A DNA stretch of 64,000 bases. Source: CAYNNQ01 sp051748085. Lineage in GTDB: Bacteria; Desulfobacterota; Desulfovibrionia; Desulfovibrionales; Desulfonatronovibrionaceae. The stretch is taken from NCBI GenBank assembly GCA_051748085.1, contig JBNJHA010000002.1, positions 1-64,000 on the forward strand, in the 5' to 3' direction. The notes under the pieces were generated by a model, which had not been told where the DNA came from, searched no databases, and was given only the letters and a program-made list of their open reading frames with translations. Below, piece after piece: positions 54,647 to 64,000 of this stretch. Position 1 is the stretch's first letter. Each line of letters starts with the position of its first letter. The position numbers and the translations under genes were made by a program.

Positions 54647-55945
54647 TCAGGTCATGGCTACCAAATCATAATCCTTGGACTCCTGGACAAGCGCTGTACA
54701 GATTCTGCCCGGTGCCACGTCCGGGCCGCTTATATAGGTTAAGCCGTCAACCTCGGGTGCCTGAAACCAGGCCCGGCCAATATGCAAGCCCGGCCATTCC
54801 ATGTGTTCGGAATCCACAAGCACCTCAATTTCCCGATCTTCGTATTTGCGTAAAATTTCCGTGCTGATACTTCTTTGCAGTTGCATAAGTTCGTCCAAAC
54901 GTTTCTGTTTTTCCACCTCCGCAACTTGATCCGGCATGGTTGCCGCCCTGGTTCCGTCCTCCGGATAATAAGGAAAACCGCCCAGATTATTAAAACGATT
55001 GCGGGCGACAAAAGAAATCAGGCGATCGAAATGCTGCGCTTTCTCGCCGGGGAAACCAACGATCATGGTTGTCCGCAAAGCGGCTTGAGGCAATTTGTCC
55101 CGAATCATATCCACCACGATTTGTGGATCCTTTGCAAAAGGCCGGCCCATGCGGCGCAGAATATCCGTATGGGCATGTTGCAGGGGGATATCGAAGTAGG
55201 GCAGCATTTTGGGGCCGGCATCCCGGATAAACTTCAACAGTTCACCGGTCAGCCCCGAAGGATACATATACATTAAGCGCAATCTTTGAAGACCGTCCAG
55301 GCGGAGCAGATTATCCAGCACCCGAATAAGAGACTTTTTTTCCCGCATATCCTGGCCGTAGGCGGTACTGTTCTGGGCAACCAGAACAAGCTCGCTTGCG
55401 CCTTGACGCAAAAGATTTCGCGCATCCCGTAAAATCGCATCCATTTGCCGCGACTTAAGCCGTCCGCGCAGAGCGGGAATCGTGCAGAAGGAACACTTGT
55501 TATTGCAGCCTTCGCTCAATTTCACAAAAGCGTAACCCGGTCCGGTGGTAAGAAATTGAAACGGCTTTGCGCCCGCAGGCAGGTCAATTTTTTGGGCAAC
55601 CATTTCCGGGAAATCTTTCTGTCGGGATATTTCCAGAAAACAATCCGCCTCGGGGAGAAGCGAGCGCAGCTTGTTCTGCCCGTAACGGGCGACAAGACAG
55701 CCGGTGACCACGATCCACGGCCTGTTTTTTAAAGTCTTAACCTCTTCGGCAATTCCGAGTATCTCCTGTATCGATTCTTCGACCGCCGGGGCAATAAACG
55801 CGCAGGTATTGATCAGAACCACATCCGCTTTTCGGGGATCTTTCTCCGCCCTCCAGGCATGGTCCAGCGTGCCGAGCATTTTTTCAGTGTCCACACGATT
55901 TTTGGGACACCCCAGCGACACGGTATACATTTTTATTTTTGTCAT
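54647..55945 (-). CDS. rimO: Ribosomal protein S12 methylthiotransferase RimO
   Basis: This 432-residue radical SAM enzyme adds a methylthio group to Asp of ribosomal protein S12. The UPF0004 N-terminal domain has Cys in LGCPKNRVD, INTCAFI and VTGCL. The radical SAM motif is SEGCNNKCSFCTIP, and a TRAM-like C-terminal domain follows. Length is normal. It stands between the sucrose synthase gene and rpsA on the same strand. Confidence 0.94.
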   Translation of the reverse strand: MTKIKMYTVSLGCPKNRVDTEKMLGTLDHAWRAEKDPRKADVVLINTCAFIAPAVEESIQEILGIAEEVKTLKNRPWIVVTGCLVARYGQNKLRSLLPEADCFLEISRQKDFPEMVAQKIDLPAGAKPFQFLTTGPGYAFVKLSEGCNNKCSFCTIPALRGRLKSRQMDAILRDARNLLRQGASELVLVAQNSTAYGQDMREKKSLIRVLDNLLRLDGLQRLRLMYMYPSGLTGELLKFIRDAGPKMLPYFDIPLQHAHTDILRRMGRPFAKDPQIVVDMIRDKLPQAALRTTMIVGFPGEKAQHFDRLISFVARNRFNNLGGFPYYPEDGTRAATMPDQVAEVEKQKRLDELMQLQRSISTEILRKYEDREIEVLVDSEHMEWPGLHIGRAWFQAPEVDGLTYISGPDVAPGRICTALVQESKDYDLVAMT

Positions 55946-55975
55946 TTTCCGCTCTTGATTCCGGATTAAAGATAA

Positions 55976-58369
55976 TCAGCTGATAAGTCTGCGCACCAGC
56001 AGGGAATAAATTATATCCAGATAACACCTTGTTTCTTCCCGTTCCAGATTGGATACATACTTCCAGAATCCGTATATCCGGGATAAAGACAACAATTTTT
56101 TGGCGTATAAATCCCAATTGTACTTACGCCTGATCCTTTCCAGGGCCTGTTTGGAAATCTCATCCCAGTACGAGTGATCGCCGGCGCATCTCTGAAAAAA
56201 TTCGGCCATGCGCGCCGAACTTTCCTCCCCTTTATTCGGGTTTATATGAAAACCGGAGATATTATCCTCGATTATTTCAAGCGGTCCGCCAAAAATGGTG
56301 GCAAACACCGGGAGACCGGATGACATGGCCTCGACCACTGTCAAGCCAAAGGCTTCAAAAAGGGCCGGCTGGACAAAAATTCCTTTGCTATCAGCCACAA
56401 ACCGGTACAATTCGCCGGACAAATTCTTTTCCAGCCGCAAGCCGACCCACCGCATTTTGTCCTTTAAATCATAGGCGTCCAATAAATGATGCATATCATG
56501 TATGCAGCCCTGTTCCTCCGCATCTCTGGATTTTTCCGGCTGGATATATCCGCCGATGACCAGCAGATTGGCCTTTTCCTGCAGTTCACTGTTTTCAGCG
56601 TACCACCGGGCCAGTCCAACCAGATTCTTGACCTTGTCCATGCGGGCCATTGTCAAAATAAGGGGCTTGTCCTGATCCTGCAATTTTCCCCGGGCATTTT
56701 CTCCTTCCTCCCCGTAAATCAGATCCATAATTTCCGGGCGCAGTTCAGGCAATCTTTTGCTCTGCTCAAAATAGGGAAAATAAACATTCGAATCCGCGCC
56801 CGGAGAAACTATGTTAAATTTATAATCGAAAATATTGATGCCGTTTGTTACCCGGTAAAGGGAAGGCAGGGAAAAAAACTGATAGGTTTCATATTGACCG
56901 ACAATATCCTCTTTGCCGGCTATCTCCTGGTATGTGCTGGTAATTATGAAGTCGGCGGCGTTCATGGCCGTTAAATCCGCCGTGAATTGAGCTGAAAAAC
57001 GGTACTGGGCCTCGTTTTCTTTCCAATATTGCGCGGAAAACAAATATTTGGATTTTTCCAGAGCATGGGCGATATTGCATTGGGTAACGCGCATCGCCTT
57101 GGACAATAATGTGGCCACTAGATTCCCGTCCGAATAATTGCCGATGACAAGATCCGGTTTGCCATTCATTTCAGCCACAACTTCATTTCTGCTATCCAGT
57201 GCGAATTGTTCCAGATATGGCCAGACATGGAACCTGGAAATCCAGTGCGGGACAATTTCTCCGCTTTCATTCCTAAAAGGAACGCGGAGTATATGACTGT
57301 TTTCCGTACCGATTATCGACTCCAACCTCTGATTGCAGGTTGTATCCATAGCTTCCGGGATGAGCCGGGTCAGGACCAGAATCCGCGGTTCGATTTCCAG
57401 CCCCTGATCATAAATCTGCTGTCGCATCTCATGTTCCAAGGCACGGACCTGATCCAGGATATAAACGACCTGGCCGCCGGTATCCGGCATTCCCAGGACT
57501 CCGGATTGTCCAAAATATCCATGCGGGGAAACGATAAGGAGATTAAAGAGCATCGGCATCCGGCCCAAAAATTTGGCCAGTATTGAGGCGGTAGGGGCCT
57601 CCAGTATCTCCAGAAGCAATCCGAAACTTTCCCGGACATCCTCCAGCTTGCGTCCCCATCCGGCTTCGAATCCAAGATCGCGCATTTCCCGTTCAAAATC
57701 CGCCCAATGTTCTCTAGATTTTTTGCCCGCCAGCCTTTTCTGTCCGTTACGCAGGGCCTTGCGCAGATCATCCACGCATTCAATTTTGCCATTGAGCATC
57801 AGTTGCTTGCCTTGGCATTGATGCAGACGCAAAAAATCAAACAAACTCGAATTACCCGCTTTTTTGTTCTGAAAAAATTTCCCGGAAAGGTGGCGATTCA
57901 AAAAATCCAACCCCTTCCCGATATGATGACTGTCCCGAAGCTGGGGAAAATCCCGGTTAAACGGAGCGAAATCAATTTCCGGGAGAAATTCGTCTCCTTT
58001 TTCCTCGCGGTTGACCAGCGATTCCTCAAAACGCAGGTAGTCACGTGCCTCTATCTGTTCAAAAAGAACATCCTCGCATTGGAATCGATAGAACTCCCAG
58101 TTCCCGATTTCTGGTCTTGCCGCGAGATATATCCACGGATATTTGGTGGCCAGGACCTGTCCATCCTGAATCGTGGAAAAAATATCCGCTTCCCTGATTG
58201 TAGCGCGTTCCTGTTTAGCTTCAAAGGCTTCCAGAATATCGAGTATGTCGGAGCGCAAAAGAAAAGTTCTTTTGGCGGATAAAATGTGCCGCAATAAAAG
58301 ATACAATGATTTACGCGTTTCAGGACTCAATACTTCCGAACCATCGGCGTAATGCGAACCAAGCACCAC
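55976..58369 (-). CDS. Sucrose synthase
   Basis: This 797-residue GT4 glycosyltransferase interconverts sucrose + UDP/ADP with fructose + nucleoside diphosphate glucose. The first half has the sucrose-synthase N-terminal domain. The catalytic half contains MPDTGGQVVYILDQVRALE, VIGNYSDGNLVATLL, FTADLTAMNAADFIITSTYQ and the C-terminal EX7E motif region EAFGLTVVEAMSSGLPVFAT. It lies downstream of the sucrose-phosphate synthase gene in a minus-strand cassette, probably balancing sucrose used as osmolyte or storage. Confidence 0.94.
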   Translation of the reverse strand: MVLGSHYADGSEVLSPETRKSLYLLLRHILSAKRTFLLRSDILDILEAFEAKQERATIREADIFSTIQDGQVLATKYPWIYLAARPEIGNWEFYRFQCEDVLFEQIEARDYLRFEESLVNREEKGDEFLPEIDFAPFNRDFPQLRDSHHIGKGLDFLNRHLSGKFFQNKKAGNSSLFDFLRLHQCQGKQLMLNGKIECVDDLRKALRNGQKRLAGKKSREHWADFEREMRDLGFEAGWGRKLEDVRESFGLLLEILEAPTASILAKFLGRMPMLFNLLIVSPHGYFGQSGVLGMPDTGGQVVYILDQVRALEHEMRQQIYDQGLEIEPRILVLTRLIPEAMDTTCNQRLESIIGTENSHILRVPFRNESGEIVPHWISRFHVWPYLEQFALDSRNEVVAEMNGKPDLVIGNYSDGNLVATLLSKAMRVTQCNIAHALEKSKYLFSAQYWKENEAQYRFSAQFTADLTAMNAADFIITSTYQEIAGKEDIVGQYETYQFFSLPSLYRVTNGINIFDYKFNIVSPGADSNVYFPYFEQSKRLPELRPEIMDLIYGEEGENARGKLQDQDKPLILTMARMDKVKNLVGLARWYAENSELQEKANLLVIGGYIQPEKSRDAEEQGCIHDMHHLLDAYDLKDKMRWVGLRLEKNLSGELYRFVADSKGIFVQPALFEAFGLTVVEAMSSGLPVFATIFGGPLEIIEDNISGFHINPNKGEESSARMAEFFQRCAGDHSYWDEISKQALERIRRKYNWDLYAKKLLSLSRIYGFWKYVSNLEREETRCYLDIIYSLLVRRLIS

Positions 58370-58433
58370 CTGTCAGCTCCTTTTTTTATTTTTTTCATGC
58401 CCACATCTGACAAAATCCGCTTTCAGCCGTAAA

Positions 58434-60590
58434 TTATTCGATAAAACCAAAACATCGTAAGCCTTCGATTATTCCCTGGGCATATTGGCCCTGAACAAAA
58501 CGCAGTCTTTCTCCCTCCTCCAATCTTTTGAGCTCCCGACTGTAATTTCCGACTACAACCGAATAAGTGCTCCCGGTAAGCATTTCCCGGTCATTACCCG
58601 AATCGCCGGCAACAAGCACGTCATCAAAGCTGAGTCCCCAGCGCACGCAGACATACCTGATGGCATGCCCCTTGGAAGCCCGAACTGGTAGAATATCCAG
58701 AAATTGATTATGGGACAAAACGAATTTTACATGCACCTCGTTCTGACGCAATTTTTTTCTAAGCCATCGTACCCCGGGAAATTTATCGGGTTTGTAATAA
58801 TAGCTGAGCTTGAACTTACGCTGTTCACTTTCCGGCTGCAGTTTAAGACCCGGGACATCTTCCATGACCTGCGCGATCTTCTTTCTGTCCCATAAATGAT
58901 TGATATGCCGGGCCCAATCCCGGTCCTGAATAATATTTTGCCCATAATGTATCTCACTGCCGACCGCAGAAATTATGACCTCCGGCACCTGAATTTTATT
59001 CTTGTTTAATATGCGTACAACGCTGTCCACCGTCCGCCCGGAGGCAACACCGAATCCGATTCTATCCTTATTTTCGATCAAAATGGATTGCAAACGCCGC
59101 AAGGCGTTTTCATCGCCAAGGAGCGTATTGTCAATATCACTCACAAGGAGTTTTTTGGCTATCGGCAGACGCAATTTTTTCTTGGCCAGTTCATCTTTAA
59201 AAGTAAGGATATTTTTTCTGCTTTTAGAGGATGTCAAAATCATTTTCTTCAATTTCTGTATATAACTTTGCGCGTGACTTGCCCAGGAATAATAACGACG
59301 GGCACCTTTCCGTCCGTTATCCGACTTTAATTTCCAGACTCGCCTATTTTTTACGCTTTTAGCAATTTTTCGTCCCATACCCTGTACATCCATGGGGTCC
59401 GTCAGATAGCCATGCCTGCATTTTTTAATAATTTCCCGTGGTCCGCCGTCATTGGTGGCAACAACGGGCAGTCCGGAGGCTGCCGACTCGATCAGCGTCA
59501 GGCCGAAAGGTTCGGACAATGCCGGATTTACAAATGCCCCGCGGGTCTTGGCGGCAACCCTGTATAAATCAGGGATATCGTCAAGTGCGTGATATTTAGG
59601 GTACGCGATAGAACCATATAAATCGTATTTATCAACAAGGGCTAAAACATTCCATAAAACACGTTTGGCCCGGGGCTGAACATCCAGCACGCTTGGCCTG
59701 GTCCCAAGAATCAATACTAGATTGCATTTTGTCCTCAAATAATCGTTGCTGGCAAAAGCTCGTACCAGCGTGGCCACATTTTTTTTCTCCGCTGGTCTGT
59801 TAATTGCCAGTACCATCGGGCGGGTAGGGTAGCGTAAAAACTTTTTCAGTTCTTCCATGATCGGCACTTTAAATGCGCGCCTTCCGGGTGGGGTAAAAGT
59901 CTTTATGTTCACCCCGGGTGGGATTATGACCATTTTTCGGGGAATATAATTGTCATAATCTTTATATTGTTCATTTTTCTCTTGTTTCGTGCTGGTTATT
60001 ACCAGTGATGCGTTCGCCAGGGACATTTCTTCGGCTTCAATGCGCGTATCTATATTATACCTCTGCCGGATGGCATCGATTTTCATGCCTTGGCCCAAAA
60101 GTCCGTCTTTTTTGCTCCGTCCCAATGAGTGTCCGGTAAAGACGAATGGAATTCCAAGTAATTGGGCCAGTTTGCTGCCGACGTATCCGGCGTCAGCGTA
60201 ATGGCCGTGAATTATATCCGGTATGCGCCCGATCTGTCGTATATGCTGCAAAGCCTGATCAACAAACACGTCAAGATATGGCCACAGCACCTCCTTGCGT
60301 AAATAGCGGTTGGGGCCGCATTTCAAACGAAATATATTTACGTTTTCCGATATTTTTTCCTGTGCCTGGCTGTATACGCTATCCACTTTTGGATCGCTTA
60401 TTTTCCTGGTCAGCAAATCAACGCGGCCGACATTCGGATTTTTTCCTAAGGCCCGAACCAATTCTAATACATATTTAACCTGCCCTCCGGTGTCGGAATC
60501 TTTCCCGAGTTCCGGGTTTGTTGCCCGAATAAGACCATGAACACTGATATGCAAAAGATAAAGGACTTTTTTCTCTTTAGCCTGAACCAT
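58434..60590 (-). CDS. Sucrose-phosphate synthase with C-terminal phosphatase domain
   Basis: This 718-residue protein joins UDP-glucose and fructose-6-phosphate and then dephosphorylates the product. The GT4 synthase half (about 1-470) has KDSDTGGQVKYVLELVRALG, IHGHYADAGYVG and EPFGLTLIESAASGLPVVAT. The HAD phosphatase half (about 480-718) has SDIDNTLLGDE, GVASGRTVDSV and VAGDSGNDREMLTGS. The start at 60590 (MVQAKEKKV) follows GGAGAAAAG. It overlaps the fructokinase stop by 14 nt, so the genes are coupled. Confidence 0.93.
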   Translation of the reverse strand: MVQAKEKKVLYLLHISVHGLIRATNPELGKDSDTGGQVKYVLELVRALGKNPNVGRVDLLTRKISDPKVDSVYSQAQEKISENVNIFRLKCGPNRYLRKEVLWPYLDVFVDQALQHIRQIGRIPDIIHGHYADAGYVGSKLAQLLGIPFVFTGHSLGRSKKDGLLGQGMKIDAIRQRYNIDTRIEAEEMSLANASLVITSTKQEKNEQYKDYDNYIPRKMVIIPPGVNIKTFTPPGRRAFKVPIMEELKKFLRYPTRPMVLAINRPAEKKNVATLVRAFASNDYLRTKCNLVLILGTRPSVLDVQPRAKRVLWNVLALVDKYDLYGSIAYPKYHALDDIPDLYRVAAKTRGAFVNPALSEPFGLTLIESAASGLPVVATNDGGPREIIKKCRHGYLTDPMDVQGMGRKIAKSVKNRRVWKLKSDNGRKGARRYYSWASHAQSYIQKLKKMILTSSKSRKNILTFKDELAKKKLRLPIAKKLLVSDIDNTLLGDENALRRLQSILIENKDRIGFGVASGRTVDSVVRILNKNKIQVPEVIISAVGSEIHYGQNIIQDRDWARHINHLWDRKKIAQVMEDVPGLKLQPESEQRKFKLSYYYKPDKFPGVRWLRKKLRQNEVHVKFVLSHNQFLDILPVRASKGHAIRYVCVRWGLSFDDVLVAGDSGNDREMLTGSTYSVVVGNYSRELKRLEEGERLRFVQGQYAQGIIEGLRCFGFIE

Positions 60591-61500
60591 CTCTTTTCTC
60601 CCAGCTGTTTGTCGTCTTCCGATACAAGCCTTCATTTTTGGGCACCGCACCGCGCACGCGGCAAATTTCCGCTGCAAAATCAACCGCGTTACGCAGCGCG
60701 TCCTTCATTTCCGATTTTTTTAAAATATTTAAGATCATAACCGCGGCAAAAGCATCTCCGGCGCCAACACTGTCCGTAAAATCTTTGACCTCCGGCGCGC
60801 GGCGTTTCTCCTCTTCTCCGTTTTCCTTAACAGCCAGTGCTCCCTTGTTACCCATGGTGACTACAAGACTGCGCAGATTAAATCTTTTAAGTATCATCTT
60901 AATCTTTTCGGACAAATCTTTAACTTGCACGTTTTCCCCGCTGACAACCTTTAGCTCCTCCAGGTTCAATTTCAAATGCGTGATTTTTTCAAGCAAACTG
61001 TTTATACAATCTTTTGTCCACCATGGCGGCCGCAAATTCAGATCACAAAAATTTTCAGTTTTCATCTGTAAATAATCCTCGAGGGTCTCCCGGGAAACGG
61101 GATGTCGTGCGGCAAGACTGCCATGATAGAACATGCCGCCTTTTGCCAACCGGTCCCTTATTGACGCGTCCTTTTCAATGTAGTCCCAGGCGGTGTTTTT
61201 CTTGATCGTATAACTCGGCTCATTATCTTTTATTTCAACTTCCACTCTGCCGGTCGGATATTTTGCATCTATTTGCATTCCACTCTGATCCAGCTCCCGC
61301 CTGTTCATTTCATGGATAACTTTTTTACCCAGCCTGTCGTTTCCAATGCGCGAAATCAGCATCGGGTTCAGACCGAACCCCTTGAGATGGCAGGCAACAT
61401 TGAACGGCGCCCCGCCGATTACAGAATTGCCGTTCGGGAAGACATCAAAGAGCACCTCTCCAAAAACAACTACCTTCTTATCCGTGTCAGTATATCTCAT
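60577..61500 (-). CDS. PfkB-family fructokinase
   Basis: This 307-residue sugar kinase has GGAPFNVACHLKGFG near the N-terminus and the C-terminal PfkB signature DSVGAGDAFAAVMI, with the catalytic Asp in GAGD. It would phosphorylate fructose released by sucrose synthase and feed sucrose-phosphate synthase. The start at 61500 (MRYTDTDKK) follows TGGAGGCGGC. It is the first gene of the sucrose cassette. Confidence 0.92.
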   Translation of the reverse strand: MRYTDTDKKVVVFGEVLFDVFPNGNSVIGGAPFNVACHLKGFGLNPMLISRIGNDRLGKKVIHEMNRRELDQSGMQIDAKYPTGRVEVEIKDNEPSYTIKKNTAWDYIEKDASIRDRLAKGGMFYHGSLAARHPVSRETLEDYLQMKTENFCDLNLRPPWWTKDCINSLLEKITHLKLNLEELKVVSGENVQVKDLSEKIKMILKRFNLRSLVVTMGNKGALAVKENGEEEKRRAPEVKDFTDSVGAGDAFAAVMILNILKKSEMKDALRNAVDFAAEICRVRGAVPKNEGLYRKTTNSWEKRDGSG

Positions 61501-61789
61501 GCCGCCTCCATAAATTTGCTGAACAGTTAGCAAATTCCTAGCATTTTTGCATTTGACTTGCCAGTTTAAGACTTTTTCGCCCGGCATCAAAAATTGACCT
61601 CAGCCCTGTCTTCGTCTCTAATTCAAATTATTTTGAATGCCAATTATATGAAATAATTTATTTTTTTCTTATTCACGCTTTTTCAAAATTTCATTTCCAA
61701 TCACCACTTTTCAAAATTTCCTTTTTAGCCTATCATGTTTTACACTTCATTCCAACTTTAGCCAGCGTAAATAAAATAAAGTTAATTTC

Positions 61790-62755
61790 ATGCTTTGGCC
61801 GCACAAACATATCCTTGACATTGCTCAATTCAAGCTTGAGGAAATTAACTATCTTTTTTCTCTGGCTGAAAATTTTTTCGAAATCAATTCCCGGCAAATC
61901 AAGAAAGTGCCCGTGTTAAAGGGCAAGAGCGTGGTTTTATTTTTTGCCGAACCCTCAACTCGGACCAAGACCTCTTTTGACATGGCCGCGAAACGTTTAT
62001 CCGCGGACACTTTTTCCCTTTCTGCCAGTTCCAGCAGCCTGAAAAAAGGCGAAACCCTGAAGGATACCGCCTTGACCCTGCGGGCTATGAATCCGGACGC
62101 GATAGTTTTGCGCCATTCGCAAAGCGGAGCTTCCAGCTTTTTGAGCCGACATCTGGACATCAGCATTTTAAATGCCGGAGACGGCTGGCATGCCCATCCA
62201 ACACAGGCCCTTTTGGATGCATTCAGTCTCTACCGTCATTGGTCGACTTTCCAGGGCAAGACCGTTTTATTTATTGGAGACATAGCCCACAGCAGGGTGG
62301 CCAGGTCCGGCATAGCTTTGTTTTCATTGCTTGGAGCCAGTATCCGGGTTTGTGCCCCGAGAACCCTGCTGCCCCCGGATATGGAAAATTATCCGGTCCG
62401 GATTTTTTCGAATTTGAACAGCGCCTGCCGTGATATTGATGCGGTGATCTGCCTCCGCTTACAACTCGAACGTCAGGCGGCCGGTCTTTTTCCTGATTTT
62501 CGCGAATACGCGCAAAATTTTTGTTTAACCGGCAAACATCTGCAATCAGCAAACCCAAAAGCTCTTTTGCTGCATCCCGGTCCCATGAACCGTGGAATAG
62601 AGATTGAGTCCGCGCTTGCGGACAGTTCGGAAAGCATCATTCTGGATCAGGTTGCTTCCGGTGTCGCCATGCGCATGACATTACTTTATCTTTTGCTGGC
62701 AGGTCCCAAAAATGAGATGGAGGAGAAAAATAATGTCCACCACTCTGATCCGTAA
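61790..62755 (+). CDS. pyrB: Aspartate carbamoyltransferase catalytic subunit
   Basis: This 321-residue enzyme makes carbamoyl-aspartate in pyrimidine synthesis. The carbamoyl-phosphate motif is PSTRTKTSFDMAAKRL. HPTQALLDAFSL and the C-terminal HPGPMNRGIEIESAL follow. The upstream 289-nt gap is AT-rich and contains a 13-bp direct repeat TTTTCAAAATTTC (61680-61692 and 61708-61720). The 3' end overlaps pyrC by 23 nt, so the two subunits may form a complex. Confidence 0.95.
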   Translation: MLWPHKHILDIAQFKLEEINYLFSLAENFFEINSRQIKKVPVLKGKSVVLFFAEPSTRTKTSFDMAAKRLSADTFSLSASSSSLKKGETLKDTALTLRAMNPDAIVLRHSQSGASSFLSRHLDISILNAGDGWHAHPTQALLDAFSLYRHWSTFQGKTVLFIGDIAHSRVARSGIALFSLLGASIRVCAPRTLLPPDMENYPVRIFSNLNSACRDIDAVICLRLQLERQAAGLFPDFREYAQNFCLTGKHLQSANPKALLLHPGPMNRGIEIESALADSSESIILDQVASGVAMRMTLLYLLLAGPKNEMEEKNNVHHSDP

Positions 62756-63998
62756 TATTAATTATTTTGGTCAGACCGGCGATCTGCTGCTTAAGGACTC
62801 ATTGCTCGAAGCCTTTTTTCCGGGTGGATCCGACATCTCTGCGGATGTCGCCTTTGCTGGAAACAACTGCATGGCAATCCCCAGTTTGATTGATGCCCAC
62901 GTACATTTCAGGGAGCCTGGTCATGAGTATAAAGAAGAAATATCCACTGGCCTCAGGGCGGCCATTGGCGGCGGCTTTGGCCATGTTCTGAATATGGCCA
63001 ACACTTCTCCGGTAAATGACAATGCGGCAGTAACCCGCTTTATGCTCGACAAGTCCCTTGGGTCCTGTCCCAAAGGACCACGTCTGCATCCGGTAGGGGC
63101 CTTGACCAAAAACCTGGCCGGACAGGAACTTGCCCCGATGGCTGAATTGGCGGACGCAGGCTGTGTGGCATTCTCCAATGACGGGCAACCGGTGTCAAAC
63201 GCGGCTGTATTCAGACGGGCGGTTGAATATGCGGCCGATTTGCAGCGCCTGGTTATAGATCATTGTGAAGATCCGGATTTGAGCGCGGACTCGTGCATGA
63301 ACGAAGGGCGCGTCTCCAGCAAGCTCGGGCTTCCCGGTTCACCAATAGTCGCTGAATCACTTCAGGTGGCCCGTGATATATTGCTTGCCCAATATCTTGA
63401 TATTCCAATTCACCTTGCGCATATAAGCTGCCGGCAATCCGTTGAGATGATAGATTGGGCCAAAAAAAAATCCATACCGGTCAGCGCCGAAACCTGTCCG
63501 CATTATCTTTTTCTTGAGCAGGACGCGATTGGTGACTACAATACACTGGCCAAGGTCAATCCACCCCTGCGAACCGAAGATGATGTCCTGGCCTTGAGAC
63601 AGGCTGTGCGCACTGGAACGATCGACATTATAACCAGTGACCATGCTCCGCACGCTGACTTTGAAAAGGATCAGCCCTTTTCATCCGCTCCTTTTGGAAT
63701 ATCCGGTCTGGACACCTCTTTTTCCCTGATTTTCTCACTTTGCAACGACAATTTTACCATTCAGGATATTCTGCGTCTATGTTTACGCAGGCCGGCGGAA
63801 ATCTATAATCTCGAATATTCAACTCTTGAGATTGGCCAACCGGCTGATTTCTTTCTTTTTGATCCTGCAAAAAGATGGATTGTTGCTCCGGAAAGCATGC
63901 TTTCCCGGGGCAAAAATTCTCCCTGGCTTGGTCAGCAGTTGACCGGCAGGGTCTTATATCACTTTATCGGAGGCGAACTTGTCTTCAGCAGAGAATAA
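62733..63998 (+). CDS. pyrC: Dihydroorotase
   Basis: This 421-residue amidohydrolase cyclises carbamoyl-aspartate to dihydroorotate. Metal ligands are in IDAHVHFREPG and VIDHCEDP, with HLAHIS and SDHAPH further on. It is the long type I form, which often pairs with aspartate carbamoyltransferase. The start at 62733 (MSTTLIRN) follows GGAGGAGAAAAT, inside the end of pyrB. The stop lies 2 nt before the window end. Confidence 0.95.
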   Translation: MSTTLIRNINYFGQTGDLLLKDSLLEAFFPGGSDISADVAFAGNNCMAIPSLIDAHVHFREPGHEYKEEISTGLRAAIGGGFGHVLNMANTSPVNDNAAVTRFMLDKSLGSCPKGPRLHPVGALTKNLAGQELAPMAELADAGCVAFSNDGQPVSNAAVFRRAVEYAADLQRLVIDHCEDPDLSADSCMNEGRVSSKLGLPGSPIVAESLQVARDILLAQYLDIPIHLAHISCRQSVEMIDWAKKKSIPVSAETCPHYLFLEQDAIGDYNTLAKVNPPLRTEDDVLALRQAVRTGTIDIITSDHAPHADFEKDQPFSSAPFGISGLDTSFSLIFSLCNDNFTIQDILRLCLRRPAEIYNLEYSTLEIGQPADFFLFDPAKRWIVAPESMLSRGKNSPWLGQQLTGRVLYHFIGGELVFSRE

Positions 63999-64000
63999 CG

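Overview
The window reads like a chromosome segment of an anaerobic, probably halophilic or salt-tolerant, sulfate-reducing bacterium of the Desulfobacterota (Desulfovibrionales-like). That placement is inferred from gene content: an H2-linked heterodisulfide-reductase module rich in selenocysteine, a 2-oxoglutarate:ferredoxin oxidoreductase, futalosine-type menaquinone synthesis, a flagellar export/motor block, type IV pilus assembly genes and a sucrose synthesis/turnover cassette typical of osmolyte metabolism. No rRNA, tRNA, CRISPR array or transposase gene was recognised. Most of the window is ordinary, densely packed core chromosome.

Layout: 1-4300 holds a dispersed 95-nt repeat, a selenocysteine-containing HdrD-like Fe-S protein, a PocR-domain sensor protein, a membrane-anchored hydrolase, an unlisted 57-residue Cys/His-rich peptide like the nickel-binding N-terminus of HypB, and a DUF2391 membrane protein. 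4558-12102 carries queA, korDABC, aroE, a LysM lytic transglycosylase and rlmB. 12159-18016 (minus) is motA, two motB-like genes and fliLMNOPQ. 18146-26881 carries yggS, era, a radical-SAM/DUF2344 fusion, a possible LSm-like protein, cvpA, mazG, cmk and hisC. 26997-32803 (minus) is usp, pilMNOPQ and a PilZ-like gene. 32912-40417 carries a zinc-ribbon protein, an EF-G paralogue, yifB, lepB and lepA.

The most interesting region is 40422-46960 (minus): hdrA, mvhD, mvhG, mvhA and a hydrogenase maturation protease. Three of these genes, and the separate hdrD-like gene at 516, are interrupted by one in-frame TGA exactly at a redox-active or metal-binding position. Reading TGA as selenocysteine restores full-length proteins (HdrA Sec60, MvhD Sec68, MvhA Sec451, HdrD-like Sec244). 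Each TGA is followed by a SECIS-like hairpin. In three of the four the apical loop begins exactly 23 nt after the TGA and starts with UGGA. Together these proteins could form an electron-bifurcating H2:ferredoxin/disulfide oxidoreductase with selenium at several steps of the electron path. Conventional ORF calling would split or truncate all four genes.

47438-64000 holds rlpA, an IHF/HU gene, a HIT protein, an Elp3-like radical SAM gene, a small membrane peptide, mqnE, sppA, rpsA, rimO, the sucrose cassette (fructokinase, sucrose-phosphate synthase/phosphatase, sucrose synthase) and overlapping pyrB-pyrC. Intergenic DNA contains several unexplained structures: the 95-nt repeat (two about 90% identical copies plus degenerate relatives), a 123-nt nested imperfect palindrome with a possible fragment elsewhere, a GATCCCGATAGC-type hexamer inverted repeat, and perfect 16-bp and 13-bp inverted repeats.
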